A stretch of DNA of 64,000 nt from Streptomyces kurssanovii. GTDB lineage: Bacteria; Actinomycetota; Actinomycetes; Streptomycetales; Streptomycetaceae. Shown here piece by piece: positions 34,273 to 43,248 of this stretch (positions are counted from its first letter, which is position 1; each line of letters opens with the position of its first letter). The notes beneath the pieces were generated by a model. The model searched no databases. It saw only the letters and a list, made by a program, of their open reading frames with translations, and was not told where the DNA came from. The translations under genes were made by a program, and so were the position numbers. The stretch spans positions 62,001-126,000 of the forward strand of contig NZ_BMTN01000002.1 in the NCBI RefSeq assembly GCF_014649695.1, given 5' to 3'.

Positions 34273-35279
34273 TCGACCTCTCCTGTCTTCATCAGCTGAC
34301 GCAGGTAGTAGACGGCCACGCCGGACAGCAGCAGCACGGTGATCAGGGCGATCGCGGTGCCCTGGCTGAACGAGGTGGACTCGAAGGCCTTGGAGAACGA
34401 GTAGAGGCCGAGAGTCTCGTACTCGGGCTCCGGCTTGTTGCCGCGCAGCAGCCAGATCTGCCCGAAGACGTTGAAGTCCCAGATCACCGAGAGGGTGGCG
34501 ACCATGGTGAAGACGGGGCGGATCACCGGCCAGGTGACGAAACGGAACACGGCGGGCGCGTTCGCGCCGTCGAGGGCGGCGGCCTCCTCGAGCTCCTTGG
34601 GCACCTGGGTGAGGGCCGCGTACAAGGTGATGACCACGAAGGGGATGGCGCCCCAGACCACCAGCAGGGCGATGATGGCGAAGCCCTGCTTCGGGTCGAG
34701 GAACCAGTTGTGGCCGAGGAAGTCCTCGCCCACGACCTTGGCTATCAGGGTGTTGATGAGGCCGTAGTCGGAGTCGGAGAGCCAGCGGAAGATGGAGGCG
34801 GCGACCATCAGCGGCATCGACCAGGCGGCGACGAGCGCCGCCGTCAGCACCAGTCGTACCCACGTGGTCAGCCGGGTCATCAGCAGGGCGAGCAGCAGGC
34901 CGATGCCCATCGTCAGGCCCACGCAGACGACCATGAATACGACGGTGCGGCCGGTGACCGACCAGAACTCGCCGTCGCCCAGGATGTTGGTGAACTGCTC
35001 GAAGCCGACCCAGGGCGGCGATTCGCCCGTCCACAGCTCCTTGCGCCCCATGTCCTGGAAGGACATGATCACGGTCTTCGCCAGCGGGAAGGCGTAGACC
35101 GCGGCGACCGCGACGAGCGCCGGGAGGATCAGCAGGTACGGGAGAAGCTCTCCCTTCTTCCGCATTTTCCGGCCGGAGCCGCTGATCCCCTTGTCGGGTG
35201 CCGGCCTGGGGCCGGTGCCTTTCGGGGCACGTGGTACGGGTACCGGCGGGCCGGCGGCCTTGGTGTCGGCGGCAGTCAC
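34269..35279 (-). CDS. dasB: Chitobiose ABC transporter permease DasB
   Basis: A 336-residue MalF-type permease with a long basic, Pro-rich N-terminus (~60 residues) and about six membrane helices. The EAA loop is PKELEEAAALDGANAPAVFR. Start GTG 35279 is placed by the GGAAGG eight bases upstream. It partners DasC and receives sugar from DasA. A hairpin lies in the 130-base gap after dasA, which would let dasA be expressed above the permeases. Confidence 0.92.
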   Translation of the reverse strand: MTAADTKAAGPPVPVPRAPKGTGPRPAPDKGISGSGRKMRKKGELLPYLLILPALVAVAAVYAFPLAKTVIMSFQDMGRKELWTGESPPWVGFEQFTNILGDGEFWSVTGRTVVFMVVCVGLTMGIGLLLALLMTRLTTWVRLVLTAALVAAWSMPLMVAASIFRWLSDSDYGLINTLIAKVVGEDFLGHNWFLDPKQGFAIIALLVVWGAIPFVVITLYAALTQVPKELEEAAALDGANAPAVFRFVTWPVIRPVFTMVATLSVIWDFNVFGQIWLLRGNKPEPEYETLGLYSFSKAFESTSFSQGTAIALITVLLLSGVAVYYLRQLMKTGEVE

Positions 35280-35370
35280 GTGGCTGACCTTCCGTTTGTT
35301 CTTCTGCACCGAAAAGGGCGGGGGCGGGAGCCGCGTGGTGCGGTTCCCGCCCACCGCCTGGAGAGCCCGT

Positions 35371-35402
35371 CGGGCGTCCTCGGCGGGGCGCCGGGACGCC
35401 CG
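35371..35402 (-). promoter_or_regulatory. Intercistronic hairpin between dasA and dasB
   Basis: Nine-base arms CGGGCGTCC (35371-35379) and GGACGCCCG (35394-35402) just after the dasA stop. Such hairpins commonly stabilise binding-protein mRNA or attenuate read-through into permease genes. Confidence 0.55.
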
Positions 35403-35409
35403 AGGCCCG

Positions 35410-36714
35410 TCAGGACTCCTGGTTGATCAGCTCGTTGATCTTGGCGTCGGCCGCCTTGGTGGCCGCTTCCACGGAGTCACCCTTGAGGATGGCCAGGAGC
35501 ATGTTCTCCAGGACCTCCTCCTTCTCGATCGAGGTCCAGCCCGGGGCGATCGGGGTGAACCACGCGTCCGGGACGGCGTTGGCGATCGGAGCGGTCTCCG
35601 GCTTCGCCTTCAGCGGCTCCAGCTGCTTGGTGTTGTTCGGAAGGATGTTCTTGGAGGCGAGGACCTCCATGGACTTCTCGCTGGTGAAGAGCGAGATCCA
35701 CTCCTCACCCAGGTCCGCGACCTTCGACTTGCTGGTCACCGCGAGGTCGGAACCGCCGATGAAGGAGGGCAGCGCCTTGCCGTTCGGACCGGGCATGCCG
35801 GCCGTGAGGATCTTGCCCTCGAGCTTCGGGTTGCCGTTGCTCTTGCCGTCGATGACGGAACCGGACTCCCAGCCGTTGCCGTAGAGAAGGGCGGCCTTCT
35901 CGTTGGCCATCACGTTGGCGTGGTCCTGCTCGTCCTTGGTCTGGTCGGCCTTGTTGTACTTCTTGACCAGGTCGATGAAGTGCTGGATGCCCTTCTGCGC
36001 CTCCGGGGAGGAGAGCGAGGCCTTCCACTCCTTCGAGCCCTCGTCGTACTCGGCGATCTTGCCGTCGTACGCGGCCACGTAGGACATGGCGGCGTACCAG
36101 TAGCGGCCCGGCAGGTAGAGGGACGAGAAGCGCTTGTCCTTCTTGCCGTACTCGGCCGAGACCTTGTCCATCGCCGCCAGGAGCTCGTCCTCGGTCTCGG
36201 GCAGCTTGTCGACGCCCGCGCCCTTCTTGAGCATCTCGGTGTTGTAGATGGCGACACGGGCGCCGGCGTAGTAAGGCACGCAGAACTGCTTGCCCTCGAA
36301 GGAGCAGGTGTCCTTCAGGCCCTGGATCCAGGTGTCGGAGTTCTGGTACTTCTTCGGGTCGATCTCCGCGAGAGCGCCGTTGAGGATGTACTGCATCGTC
36401 TCGGTGTTGCCGAGCTCGACGACGTCGGGGAACTTGTCGCCACCGAGGGCCGTGTCGAGCTTCTTGGCCTTGTCCGCCCACTGCTGGTACTGGACGTCGA
36501 CCTTCACGCCCGGGTACTTCTTGTTGAACTGCGCGTTGACGTCCTTGACCAGCTCGGGCCAGGTCGACTGGGCGTCGACCATCAGCCAGACGGTCAACGT
36601 CTCCTTGCGGTCCTTCGGGCTCTTCGCCGATTCACTGCCGCCGTCGGAACCACAGGCCGCGACCGAGGCCATCATGGCCACCGCACCCACCGCTGCTACG
36701 AGCTTGCGCTTCAC
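35410..36714 (-). CDS. dasA: Chitobiose-binding lipoprotein DasA
   Basis: A 434-residue family 1 solute-binding protein. GTG 36714 follows AGGAGG and begins VKRKLVAAVGAVAMM, with lipobox ASVAAC. The mature part has the usual LTVWLMVDAQSTWPELV, FPDVVELGNTE, SFIGGSDLAVTSKSK and WFTPIAPGWTSIEKE. It captures N,N'-diacetylchitobiose on the outer membrane face for DasBC. The gene is divergent from dasR, with two dre-like boxes between them. DasR binding to them should repress transcription until glucosamine-6-phosphate accumulates. Confidence 0.94.
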   Translation of the reverse strand: MKRKLVAAVGAVAMMASVAACGSDGGSESAKSPKDRKETLTVWLMVDAQSTWPELVKDVNAQFNKKYPGVKVDVQYQQWADKAKKLDTALGGDKFPDVVELGNTETMQYILNGALAEIDPKKYQNSDTWIQGLKDTCSFEGKQFCVPYYAGARVAIYNTEMLKKGAGVDKLPETEDELLAAMDKVSAEYGKKDKRFSSLYLPGRYWYAAMSYVAAYDGKIAEYDEGSKEWKASLSSPEAQKGIQHFIDLVKKYNKADQTKDEQDHANVMANEKAALLYGNGWESGSVIDGKSNGNPKLEGKILTAGMPGPNGKALPSFIGGSDLAVTSKSKVADLGEEWISLFTSEKSMEVLASKNILPNNTKQLEPLKAKPETAPIANAVPDAWFTPIAPGWTSIEKEEVLENMLLAILKGDSVEAATKAADAKINELINQES

Positions 36715-36821
36715 GCCACCCTCCTCAAAGGGATGCAAGAGTTACCCCCCACCACCCGGGAGTCGCGCAGCACTTGACGGACGCGCGCCAGATTCTGCCG
36801 TGGGGCTGGGACCTGATCTTT

Positions 36822-36837
36822 AATGGTTTAGACCAGT
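36822..36837. promoter_or_regulatory. dre-like DasR operator 1
   Basis: AATGGTTTAGACCAGT matches 13 of 16 positions of a typical dre (ACTGGTCTAGACCACT) in the dasA-dasR divergent region, about 110 bases from the dasA start. Confidence 0.8.
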
Positions 36838-36846
36838 ACCCGGGAG

Positions 36847-36862
36847 CTTGGCCTAGACCTTT
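36847..36862. promoter_or_regulatory. dre-like DasR operator 2
   Basis: CTTGGCCTAGACCTTT retains the central CTAGACC and 11 of 16 dre positions. It begins 25 bases after operator 1, about two and a half helical turns. The two are the clearest operator candidates for dasA and for dasR autoregulation. Confidence 0.55.
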
Positions 36863-37019
36863 AGGGGTGTCAAGGGTGTATAAGAAGGGCTGTCGTGTCC
36901 GTTATCGGACCGACACCTGAGGGAGGGCGACGACCCGATACCGGTCCGTGCCACCATGTGAGCCGCAGCAGACGGAGGAGCCGGTGACGGCAGGAGCACA
37001 GCAGTCGGGAAGGCGGGCC

Positions 37020-37784
37020 ATGGCCATGGACGGGGGCGGCACAGAAGCCGAGGGCGGGGCACAGACCCGCACCGCGCGCGTGCCCAAGTACTACCGGCTC
37101 AAGCGCCACTTGCTCGACATGACGGAGACCCTGCCGCCGGGCACACCGGTGCCGCCGGAACGGACGCTGGCCGCCGAGTTCGACACCTCCCGGACCACCG
37201 TCCGCCAGGCGCTCCAGGAGCTGGTCGTCGAGGGCCGGCTCGAGCGCATCCAGGGCAAGGGCACGTTCGTCGCCAAGCCCAAGGTCTCCCAGGCGCTCCA
37301 GCTCACCTCGTACACCGAGGACATGCGCGCGCAGGGACTGGAGCCCACGTCTCAGTTGCTGGACATCGGTTACGTCACAGCCGACGACACCCTGGCCGGG
37401 CTGCTCGACATCGCGACCGGCGGCCGGGTGCTGCGCATCGAGCGGCTGCGTCTGGCGAGCGGTGAGCCGATGGCCATCGAGACCACGCACCTGTCCGCCA
37501 AGCGCTTCCCGGCGCTGCGCCGCAGCCTGGTCAAGTACACCTCGCTCTACACCGCGCTGGCGGAGGTCTACGACGTCCGTCTCGCGGAGGCGGAGGAGAC
37601 CATCGAGACCTCGCTGGCCACCCCGCGCGAAGCCGGCCTGCTCGGCACGGACGTCGGCCTGCCGATGCTGATGCTCTCCCGCCACTCGCTGGACGCCCAG
37701 GGAGAGCCGGTGGAATGGGTCCGCTCCGTCTACCGCGGCGACCGCTACAAGTTCGTCGCGAGGCTCCAGCGCCCCAACGACTGA
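37020..37784 (+). CDS. dasR: GntR/HutC-family global regulator DasR
   Basis: A 254-residue protein from ATG 37020. The winged helix is [14 protein letters not shown]...[10 protein letters not shown], with recognition helix [20 protein letters not shown]. The UTRA effector domain follows from about residue 95 ([43 protein letters not shown]). DasR binds dre sites and is released by glucosamine-6-phosphate, controlling GlcNAc uptake, development and antibiotics in Streptomyces. An upstream GTG at 36984 has a stronger Shine-Dalgarno (GGAGG, five bases) and would add 12 residues; ATG 37020 gives the usual 254-residue length. Divergent dasA and the dre-like boxes confirm identity. Confidence 0.96.
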   Translation: MAMDGGGTEAEGGAQTRTARVPKYYRLKRHLLDMTETLPPGTPVPPERTLAAEFDTSRTTVRQALQELVVEGRLERIQGKGTFVAKPKVSQALQLTSYTEDMRAQGLEPTSQLLDIGYVTADDTLAGLLDIATGGRVLRIERLRLASGEPMAIETTHLSAKRFPALRRSLVKYTSLYTALAEVYDVRLAEAEETIETSLATPREAGLLGTDVGLPMLMLSRHSLDAQGEPVEWVRSVYRGDRYKFVARLQRPND

Positions 37785-37806
37785 CCCCGGTTCCCCCTTC
37801 CGGCCG

Positions 37807-37836
37807 CATGGCACCGCAACTTGTTGCGGTGCCATG
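37807..37836 (+). terminator. Terminator of dasR
   Basis: Perfect 13-base arms CATGGCACCGCAA and TTGCGGTGCCATG with a CTTG loop, followed by TCATGTTTTG. One of the few stems here with a T-rich tail. Confidence 0.92.
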
Positions 37837-37964
37837 TCATGTTTTGCCCCCACCGGCCAGAAGTCGTTGCCGTACCGATATGCGGACCGGGGGTGACTCG
37901 GCGCGAACGGCTCGCCTAGATTTCCTGCCCATTACACAGGTGACCAGTAAGGGGACGGAGCCGC

Positions 37965-38246
37965 ATGTCAGCAGTGCCCGAGGTGCCGGAAGCGCCTGAA
38001 GCGCCCGAAGCGAAAGCGCCGGTCGTGACACCGGTGCGTGTGATCATCGCCCTCTGCCTCGCCGCCCCGTTCGTGGCGATGCTGTGGGTCGGTTCGTACG
38101 CGAAGCTCGAACCCACGTTCATAGGCATGCCGTTCTTCTACTGGTACCAGATGCTCTGGGTCCTGATCTCCACGGCCCTGACGATGATCGCCTACGTGCT
38201 GTGGCAGCGTGACCAGCGCGCCCGCAAGGGGGGTGCGTCCCGATGA
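37965..38246 (+). CDS. DUF3311 small membrane protein, symporter partner
   Basis: A 93-residue protein with a Glu/Ala/Pro-rich N-terminus (EVPEAPEAPEAKAP) and two membrane helices (about residues 25-45 and 60-80) around PTFIGMPFFYWYQMLWVL. This is the small partner often encoded before MctP-type monocarboxylate symporters. The stop overlaps the symporter ATG by four bases. It may assist assembly or regulation of the carrier; direct evidence for a role is lacking. Confidence 0.88.
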   Translation: MSAVPEVPEAPEAPEAKAPVVTPVRVIIALCLAAPFVAMLWVGSYAKLEPTFIGMPFFYWYQMLWVLISTALTMIAYVLWQRDQRARKGGASR

Positions 38247-39877
38247 AGGACGGCGTGAACGGCGTCGCACTCGCCGTCTTCATCTTCTTCTTCCTGGCCG
38301 TGACGGTCATGGGCTTCCTGGCATCGCGCTGGCGCAAGGCCGCGAACGAGAACAGCCTCGACGAATGGGGCCTCGGCGGACGGTCGTTCGGCACCTGGGT
38401 GACCTGGTTCCTGCTCGGCGGCGACCTCTACACCGCGTACACCTTCGTCGCCGTCCCTGCGGCCATCTACGCGGCGGGGGCGGCCGGCTTCTTCGCCGTG
38501 CCGTACACGATCCTCGTCTACCCGCTGATCTTCACCTTCCTGCCGCGGCTGTGGTCGGTGTCGCACAAGCACGGATACGTCACCACCTCGGACTTCGTCC
38601 GCGGACGCTTCGGCTCCAGGGGCCTGTCGCTCGCGGTCGCCGTCACCGGCATCCTCGCCACCATGCCGTACATCGCGCTCCAACTGGTCGGCATCCAGGC
38701 CGTGCTGGACGTCATGGGCGTCGGCGGCGGCGAGACCACGCACTGGTTCGTCAAGGACCTGCCGCTGCTGATCGCATTCGGTGTCCTCGCGGCCTACACG
38801 TACTCCTCCGGACTGCGTGCCCCGGCGCTGATCGCCTTCGTCAAGGACACCCTGATCTACATCGTCATCGCGGTGGCGATCATCTACATCCCGATCAAGC
38901 TCGGCGGCTTCGACGAGATCTTCGCCAGCGCCGGCGAGAAGTTCGCACAGATCAACCCGGCCACCGACAAGCCCAACGGCGCTCTGGTGCCCGGCGAGTT
39001 GGGCCAGTGGGGCTACGCCACGCTGGCGCTCGGTTCGGCGCTCGCGCTCTTCATGTATCCGCACTCGATCACGGCCACGCTCTCCTCGCGCAGCCGTGAG
39101 GTGATCCGCCGCAACACCACCATCCTGCCGCTGTACTCGCTGATGCTGGGCCTGCTGGCGCTGCTCGGCTTCATGGCGATCGCGGCCGGGGTGAACGTCA
39201 AGAACGGCCAGCTGGCGATCCCGCAGCTGTTCGAGAACATGTTCCCCGACTGGTTCGCGGGCGTCGCCTTCGCCGCCATCGGCATCGGCGCACTCGTCCC
39301 GGCGGCCATCATGTCGATCGCCGCGGCGAACCTGTTCACCCGCAACATCTACAAGGACTTCCTCAAGCCCGACGCGACACCGGCGCAGGAGACCAAGGTC
39401 TCCAAGCTGGTCTCGCTGCTGGTGAAGGTCGGCGCGCTCGCCTTCGTCCTCACCATGGACAAGACGGTCGCGATCAACTTCCAGCTGCTGGGCGGCATCT
39501 GGATCCTCCAGACCTTCCCGGCGCTGGTGGGCGGTCTGTTCACCCGCTGGTTCCACCGGTGGGCGCTCATCGGCGGCTGGGCCGTCGGCATGATCTACGG
39601 CACCGCCGCCGCGTACGGCGTGGCCAGCCCGACCCAGAAGCACTTCGGCGGCTCGTCGGCGGAGATCCCGGGCATCGGCGAGATCGGCTACATCGGTCTC
39701 ACCGCGTTCGTGCTGAACGTCGTCGTCACCGTCGTTCTCACCTTCGTCCTGCGGGCGGCCAAGGCCCCCGACGGCATCGACGAGACCAGCCCGTCCGACT
39801 ACACGGCGGACGCGGGCGACCCGGGCGTCAAGGTGGAGCTGCCGCCGGCCACGGCGGGCGCTCCCGGCGGTCACTGA
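38243..39877 (+). CDS. Sodium:solute symporter, MctP-like monocarboxylate transporter
   Basis: A 544-residue SSS-family carrier with about 13 membrane helices. Family features include DEWGLGGRSFGTWVTWFLLGG at the first helices, FVRGRFGSRGLSLAVA, and ALFMYPHSITATLSSRSREV. The C-terminal 40 residues are acidic and cytosolic. Relatives import lactate, pyruvate, propionate or acetate with Na+ or H+. It is translationally coupled to the DUF3311 gene. The substrate is inferred by family only. Confidence 0.9.
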   Translation: MKDGVNGVALAVFIFFFLAVTVMGFLASRWRKAANENSLDEWGLGGRSFGTWVTWFLLGGDLYTAYTFVAVPAAIYAAGAAGFFAVPYTILVYPLIFTFLPRLWSVSHKHGYVTTSDFVRGRFGSRGLSLAVAVTGILATMPYIALQLVGIQAVLDVMGVGGGETTHWFVKDLPLLIAFGVLAAYTYSSGLRAPALIAFVKDTLIYIVIAVAIIYIPIKLGGFDEIFASAGEKFAQINPATDKPNGALVPGELGQWGYATLALGSALALFMYPHSITATLSSRSREVIRRNTTILPLYSLMLGLLALLGFMAIAAGVNVKNGQLAIPQLFENMFPDWFAGVAFAAIGIGALVPAAIMSIAAANLFTRNIYKDFLKPDATPAQETKVSKLVSLLVKVGALAFVLTMDKTVAINFQLLGGIWILQTFPALVGGLFTRWFHRWALIGGWAVGMIYGTAAAYGVASPTQKHFGGSSAEIPGIGEIGYIGLTAFVLNVVVTVVLTFVLRAAKAPDGIDETSPSDYTADAGDPGVKVELPPATAGAPGGH

Positions 39878-39889
39878 CCGGTCGCACGG

Positions 39890-39934
39890 CGAAGGGCCGT
39901 CGCGTCTTCCCCCGGGAAGCGCGGCGGCCCTTCG
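39890..39934 (+). terminator. Bidirectional terminator after symporter gene
   Basis: CGAAGGGCCGTCGCG pairs with CGCGGCGGCCCTTCG (one G-T wobble) and the stem continues inward as CTTCCC/GGGAAG. It separates the symporter gene from the convergent Uma2 gene. Confidence 0.88.
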
Positions 39935-39943
39935 TCTTCGGGG

Positions 39944-40528
39944 TCAGTGCACCCAGTCCTTGAGCTGCTCGGTCGCCAGTGTGATGTCCACCGGGGCGGG
40001 CAGCGTGATGTCCTTGCCGAACGGGACCGTGTGCGCGTTCTCGTAGCGCACGCCGTCGGGCTGGCTGTAGACCGTCACCTCGCAGCGGTCCCGGTCGATC
40101 AGCAGGTACACCGGAATGCCCGTCTGGGCGTAGGCACGCGGTTTCTCCACCCGGTCGTGCCCGTCGGTGTCCGAGTCGTACGAGGTGACTTCGAGGACCA
40201 TGAGCACCTGGTCCGGATCTGCCCATTCGCCCTGACCGACGAAGGCACCGCTGGAGGCGAGCGAGCCGTCCGGACGGGCCCGGCCCTTCCGGTACTCCTG
40301 CACCTTGAGCCCTTGGTCGGGATAGAGCCAGAGCTCCGGACGCGCCTGCATACAGATGCGGGTCAGCCACTCGATGATGCGCCCGTGATCCCCGTCCGGC
40401 ACTGCCTTGCTCCTGAGCTTCCCGTCGATCAGTTCCAGGCGCACACCCTCGGTCGTGCGGGCCAGTATGCGGAAAGCCTCGTCGAAGTCGTCGGTGTCCA
40501 GGTGCCGGCGGTCGGTGGTCACGGTCAT
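39944..40528 (-). CDS. Uma2-family PD-(D/E)XK endonuclease-like protein
   Basis: A 194-residue protein from ATG 40528, with GGGAGG just upstream. The restriction-endonuclease-like core is visible as ARPDGSLASSG (the Asp of the motif), QVLMVLEVTSYDSDTDGHDRVEKPRAYAQTGIP (Glu and Lys) and VYLLIDRDR. Uma2 proteins are abundant in Streptomyces and cyanobacteria. They are predicted nucleases without established targets. Convergent with the symporter and divergent from nrdA. Confidence 0.85.
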   Translation of the reverse strand: MTVTTDRRHLDTDDFDEAFRILARTTEGVRLELIDGKLRSKAVPDGDHGRIIEWLTRICMQARPELWLYPDQGLKVQEYRKGRARPDGSLASSGAFVGQGEWADPDQVLMVLEVTSYDSDTDGHDRVEKPRAYAQTGIPVYLLIDRDRCEVTVYSQPDGVRYENAHTVPFGKDITLPAPVDITLATEQLKDWVH

Positions 40529-40600
40529 GGACCCTCCCTTCACCGACCACGATAGCTGGGCAAAGGACCCCGCGCCCGGACATCGACTTCGCCCGTAGAG

Positions 40601-40648
40601 ACACAACATATGGGGGTGGCTGACTCAACGGCCCCCACATGTATGCTC
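40601..40648 (+). promoter_or_regulatory. Pair of NrdR-box-like repeats at the nrdAB promoter
   Basis: ACACAACATATGGGGG (40601) and CCCCACATGTATGCTC (40633) share a CAACAT/CACAT core whose equivalent bases are 31 apart, three helical turns, which is the usual spacing of NrdR boxes. The second overlaps a possible -10 (TATGCT, 40642-40647). NrdR represses ribonucleotide reductase operons. Confidence 0.5.
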
Positions 40649-40783
40649 ATCTCGCTGTCGTCACAGGGGAATCCGGTGCGAATCCGGAACTGTCCCGCAA
40701 CGGTGTGATCCGGTGCGCTTTGCCGTACCCGTTCGAGTCCGAGGACCTGTCGACGGCGCATCCGGTTCGACCGATCCGGATGC
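40646..40783 (+). ncRNA. Cobalamin (B12) riboswitch controlling nrdAB
   Basis: The conserved core GGGGAATCCGGTGCGAATCC, AACTGTCCCGCAACGGTG and the B12-box AGTCCGAGGACCTGTC (to about 40752) are all present in order. A perfect eight-base hairpin GCATCCGG/CCGGATGC (40758-40783) follows and may be part of the expression platform. In S. coelicolor a B12 riboswitch shuts off class Ia reductase when adenosylcobalamin is available for the class II enzyme. The RNA lies about 120 bases upstream of the nrdA start. Confidence 0.93.
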
Positions 40784-40899
40784 CCAGACGTCCGGGCCTC
40801 GCGGTTGGGCCGGTGGACGCCGTGCGCCGTGCTGCCCCGTCACGCGTGCCACGGCCCGCCCCCTCCGCCGGCCCAGAGCCGAGCGAGGGAGAGCATCAC

Positions 40900-43248
40900 A
40901 TGACCATCGCGCCAGCCGATCCGGTCTCAGCGACACAGAACGACGGCCCCGGGACCGCGCTGCTGCGGACCTTGACGGACCTGACGGCGGACCTGCCCGA
41001 CACCGACCCTGGCAAGGTCGCCGCCGCCGCGCTGCGGGGCCGCAACGCCGGGTCCGACACGGCGGAACTGCACTCCCTCGCCACCGAAGCGGCCGCGGGC
41101 CTCATCTCGGACGACCCCGCCTACTCCCGGCTCGCCGCACGTCTGCTGACCCGCACGATCGCCGAAGAGGCGGCCGGCCAGGGCGCTTCCTCGTTCACCG
41201 CCTCGGTCGCCACCGGTCACCGCGAGGGACTGATCGCCGACCGCACGGCCGCCTTCGTGGCCCTGCACGCCACCCGGCTCGACGCACTGATCGACCTCGA
41301 GGCCGACGACCGCTTCGGATACTTCGGCCTGCGCACCCTCTACAGCCGCTACCTGCTGCGCCATCCGATCACCCGCCAGGTCATCGAGACACCCCAGCAC
41401 TTCATGCTCCGCGTCGCCTGCGGTCTGGCCGAGGACGACTCGCCGCGCGCCCTGGAGGAGGTCGCGGCGCTCTACCGCCTGATGAGCCGGCTGGACTACC
41501 TCCCCTCCTCCCCCACCCTCTTCAACTCCGGCACCCGCCACCCCCAGATGTCGTCCTGCTACCTGCTGGACTCGCCGCTCGACGAACTCGACTCGATCTA
41601 CGACCGCTACCACCAGGTCGCGCGCCTTTCCAAGCACGCGGGCGGCATCGGGCTGTCGTACTCCCGTATCCGTGCCCGTGGTTCACTGATCCGCGGCACC
41701 AACGGGCACTCCAACGGCATCGTCCCGTTCCTGAAGACCCTCGACGCCTCGGTCGCCGCGGTGAACCAGGGCGGCCGCCGCAAGGGCGCCGCCGCCGTCT
41801 ACCTGGAGACCTGGCACGCGGACATCGAGGAGTTCCTCGAGCTGCGCGACAACACCGGTGAGGACGCCCGCCGTACGCACAACCTGAACCTGGCGCACTG
41901 GATCCCGGACGAGTTCATGCGCCGCGTCGAGGCGGACGCCGAGTGGTCGCTGTTCTCCCCGGCCGACGTCCCTGAGCTGGTCGACCTGTGGGGCGAGGCC
42001 TTCGACGCGGCCTACCGCCGGGCGGAGGCCGCGGGACTGGCCAGCAGGTCCGTTCCCGCGCGCGACCTCTACGGCCGGATGATGCGCACCCTCGCCCAGA
42101 CCGGCAACGGCTGGATGACCTTCAAGGACGCGTCCAACCGCACCGCCAACCAGACCGCGGAGCCGGGCCGGGTCGTGCACTCCTCCAATCTGTGCACGGA
42201 GATCCTCGAGGTCACGGACGATGGCGAGACGGCCGTGTGCAATCTCGGCTCCGTGAACCTCGGCGCGTTCGTCAGCGGCGACGGAATCGACTGGGAGCGG
42301 CTGGACGCCACCGTCCGCACGGCCGTCACCTTCCTCGACCGCGTCGTCGACATCAACTTCTATCCGACGGAGCAGGCCGGGCGGTCCAACGCCAGGTGGC
42401 GCCCGGTGGGCCTGGGCGCGATGGGCCTGCAGGACGTCTTCTTCAAGCTGCGGCTGCCCTTCGACTCGGCGGAGGCGAGGGCCCTTTCGACGAAGATCGC
42501 CGAGCGGATCATGCTGGCGGCCTACGAGGCCTCGTGCGACCTCGCGGAGCGCCACGGGCCGCTGCCGGCCTGGGCCGGGACCCGCACGGCACGCGGCATG
42601 CTGCACCCCGACCACTACGACACGACGTTGAACTGGCCGGAGCGCTGGGAGGCGCTGCGCGCCCGGATCGCCGACGTCGGCATGCGCAACTCGCTGCTCC
42701 TCGCCATCGCGCCGACCGCGACCATCGCCTCGATCGCCGGTGTCTACGAGTGCATCGAGCCGCAGGTCTCCAACCTGTTCAAGCGTGAGACCCTCAGCGG
42801 CGAGTTCCTCCAGGTGAACTCCTACCTGGTGGACGACCTGAAGCGGCTCGGCGTCTGGGACGCGCAGACGCGGGAGGCGCTGCGCGAGGCGAGCGGCTCG
42901 GTGCAGGGCTTCACCTGGGTGCCGGAGGAGATCCGTGCGCTGTACCGCACCGCCTGGGAGATCCCGCAGCGCTCACTGATCGACATGGCGGCGGCCCGTA
43001 CGCCGTTCCTGGACCAGAGCCAGTCGCTGAACCTGTTCCTCGAGACGCCGACGATCGGCAAGCTCAGCTCGATGTACGCGTACGCGTGGAAGCAGGGCCT
43101 GAAGACCACGTACTACCTGCGCTCGCGCCCGGCGACCCGGATCGCGCGCGCCGCGTCGGCCGCCGTCCCGGTCCCCGCACAGGTGACGCCCGAGGATGCC
43201 GTCGCCTGCTCCCTGGAAAACCCCGAGTCCTGCGAGGCCTGCCAGTAA
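40900..43248 (+). CDS. nrdA: Class Ia ribonucleoside-diphosphate reductase, large subunit
   Basis: A 782-residue catalytic subunit from ATG 40900 (GGGAG eight bases upstream). The active-site cysteines are in MSSCYLLDS, SSNLCTEIL (thiyl-radical Cys) and TAVCNLGSVN, and the C-terminal redox pair is CEAC at the end. The radical-transfer and substrate loops (AVNQGGRRKGAAAVYLE, APTATIASIAGVYECIEP) are intact. It reduces ribonucleotides to deoxyribonucleotides with NrdB. The usual N-terminal ATP-cone (VxKRDG motif) is not visible: the protein enters the helical domain directly. Its stop overlaps the nrdB start. Confidence 0.95.
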   Translation: MTIAPADPVSATQNDGPGTALLRTLTDLTADLPDTDPGKVAAAALRGRNAGSDTAELHSLATEAAAGLISDDPAYSRLAARLLTRTIAEEAAGQGASSFTASVATGHREGLIADRTAAFVALHATRLDALIDLEADDRFGYFGLRTLYSRYLLRHPITRQVIETPQHFMLRVACGLAEDDSPRALEEVAALYRLMSRLDYLPSSPTLFNSGTRHPQMSSCYLLDSPLDELDSIYDRYHQVARLSKHAGGIGLSYSRIRARGSLIRGTNGHSNGIVPFLKTLDASVAAVNQGGRRKGAAAVYLETWHADIEEFLELRDNTGEDARRTHNLNLAHWIPDEFMRRVEADAEWSLFSPADVPELVDLWGEAFDAAYRRAEAAGLASRSVPARDLYGRMMRTLAQTGNGWMTFKDASNRTANQTAEPGRVVHSSNLCTEILEVTDDGETAVCNLGSVNLGAFVSGDGIDWERLDATVRTAVTFLDRVVDINFYPTEQAGRSNARWRPVGLGAMGLQDVFFKLRLPFDSAEARALSTKIAERIMLAAYEASCDLAERHGPLPAWAGTRTARGMLHPDHYDTTLNWPERWEALRARIADVGMRNSLLLAIAPTATIASIAGVYECIEPQVSNLFKRETLSGEFLQVNSYLVDDLKRLGVWDAQTREALREASGSVQGFTWVPEEIRALYRTAWEIPQRSLIDMAAARTPFLDQSQSLNLFLETPTIGKLSSMYAYAWKQGLKTTYYLRSRPATRIARAASAAVPVPAQVTPEDAVACSLENPESCEACQ

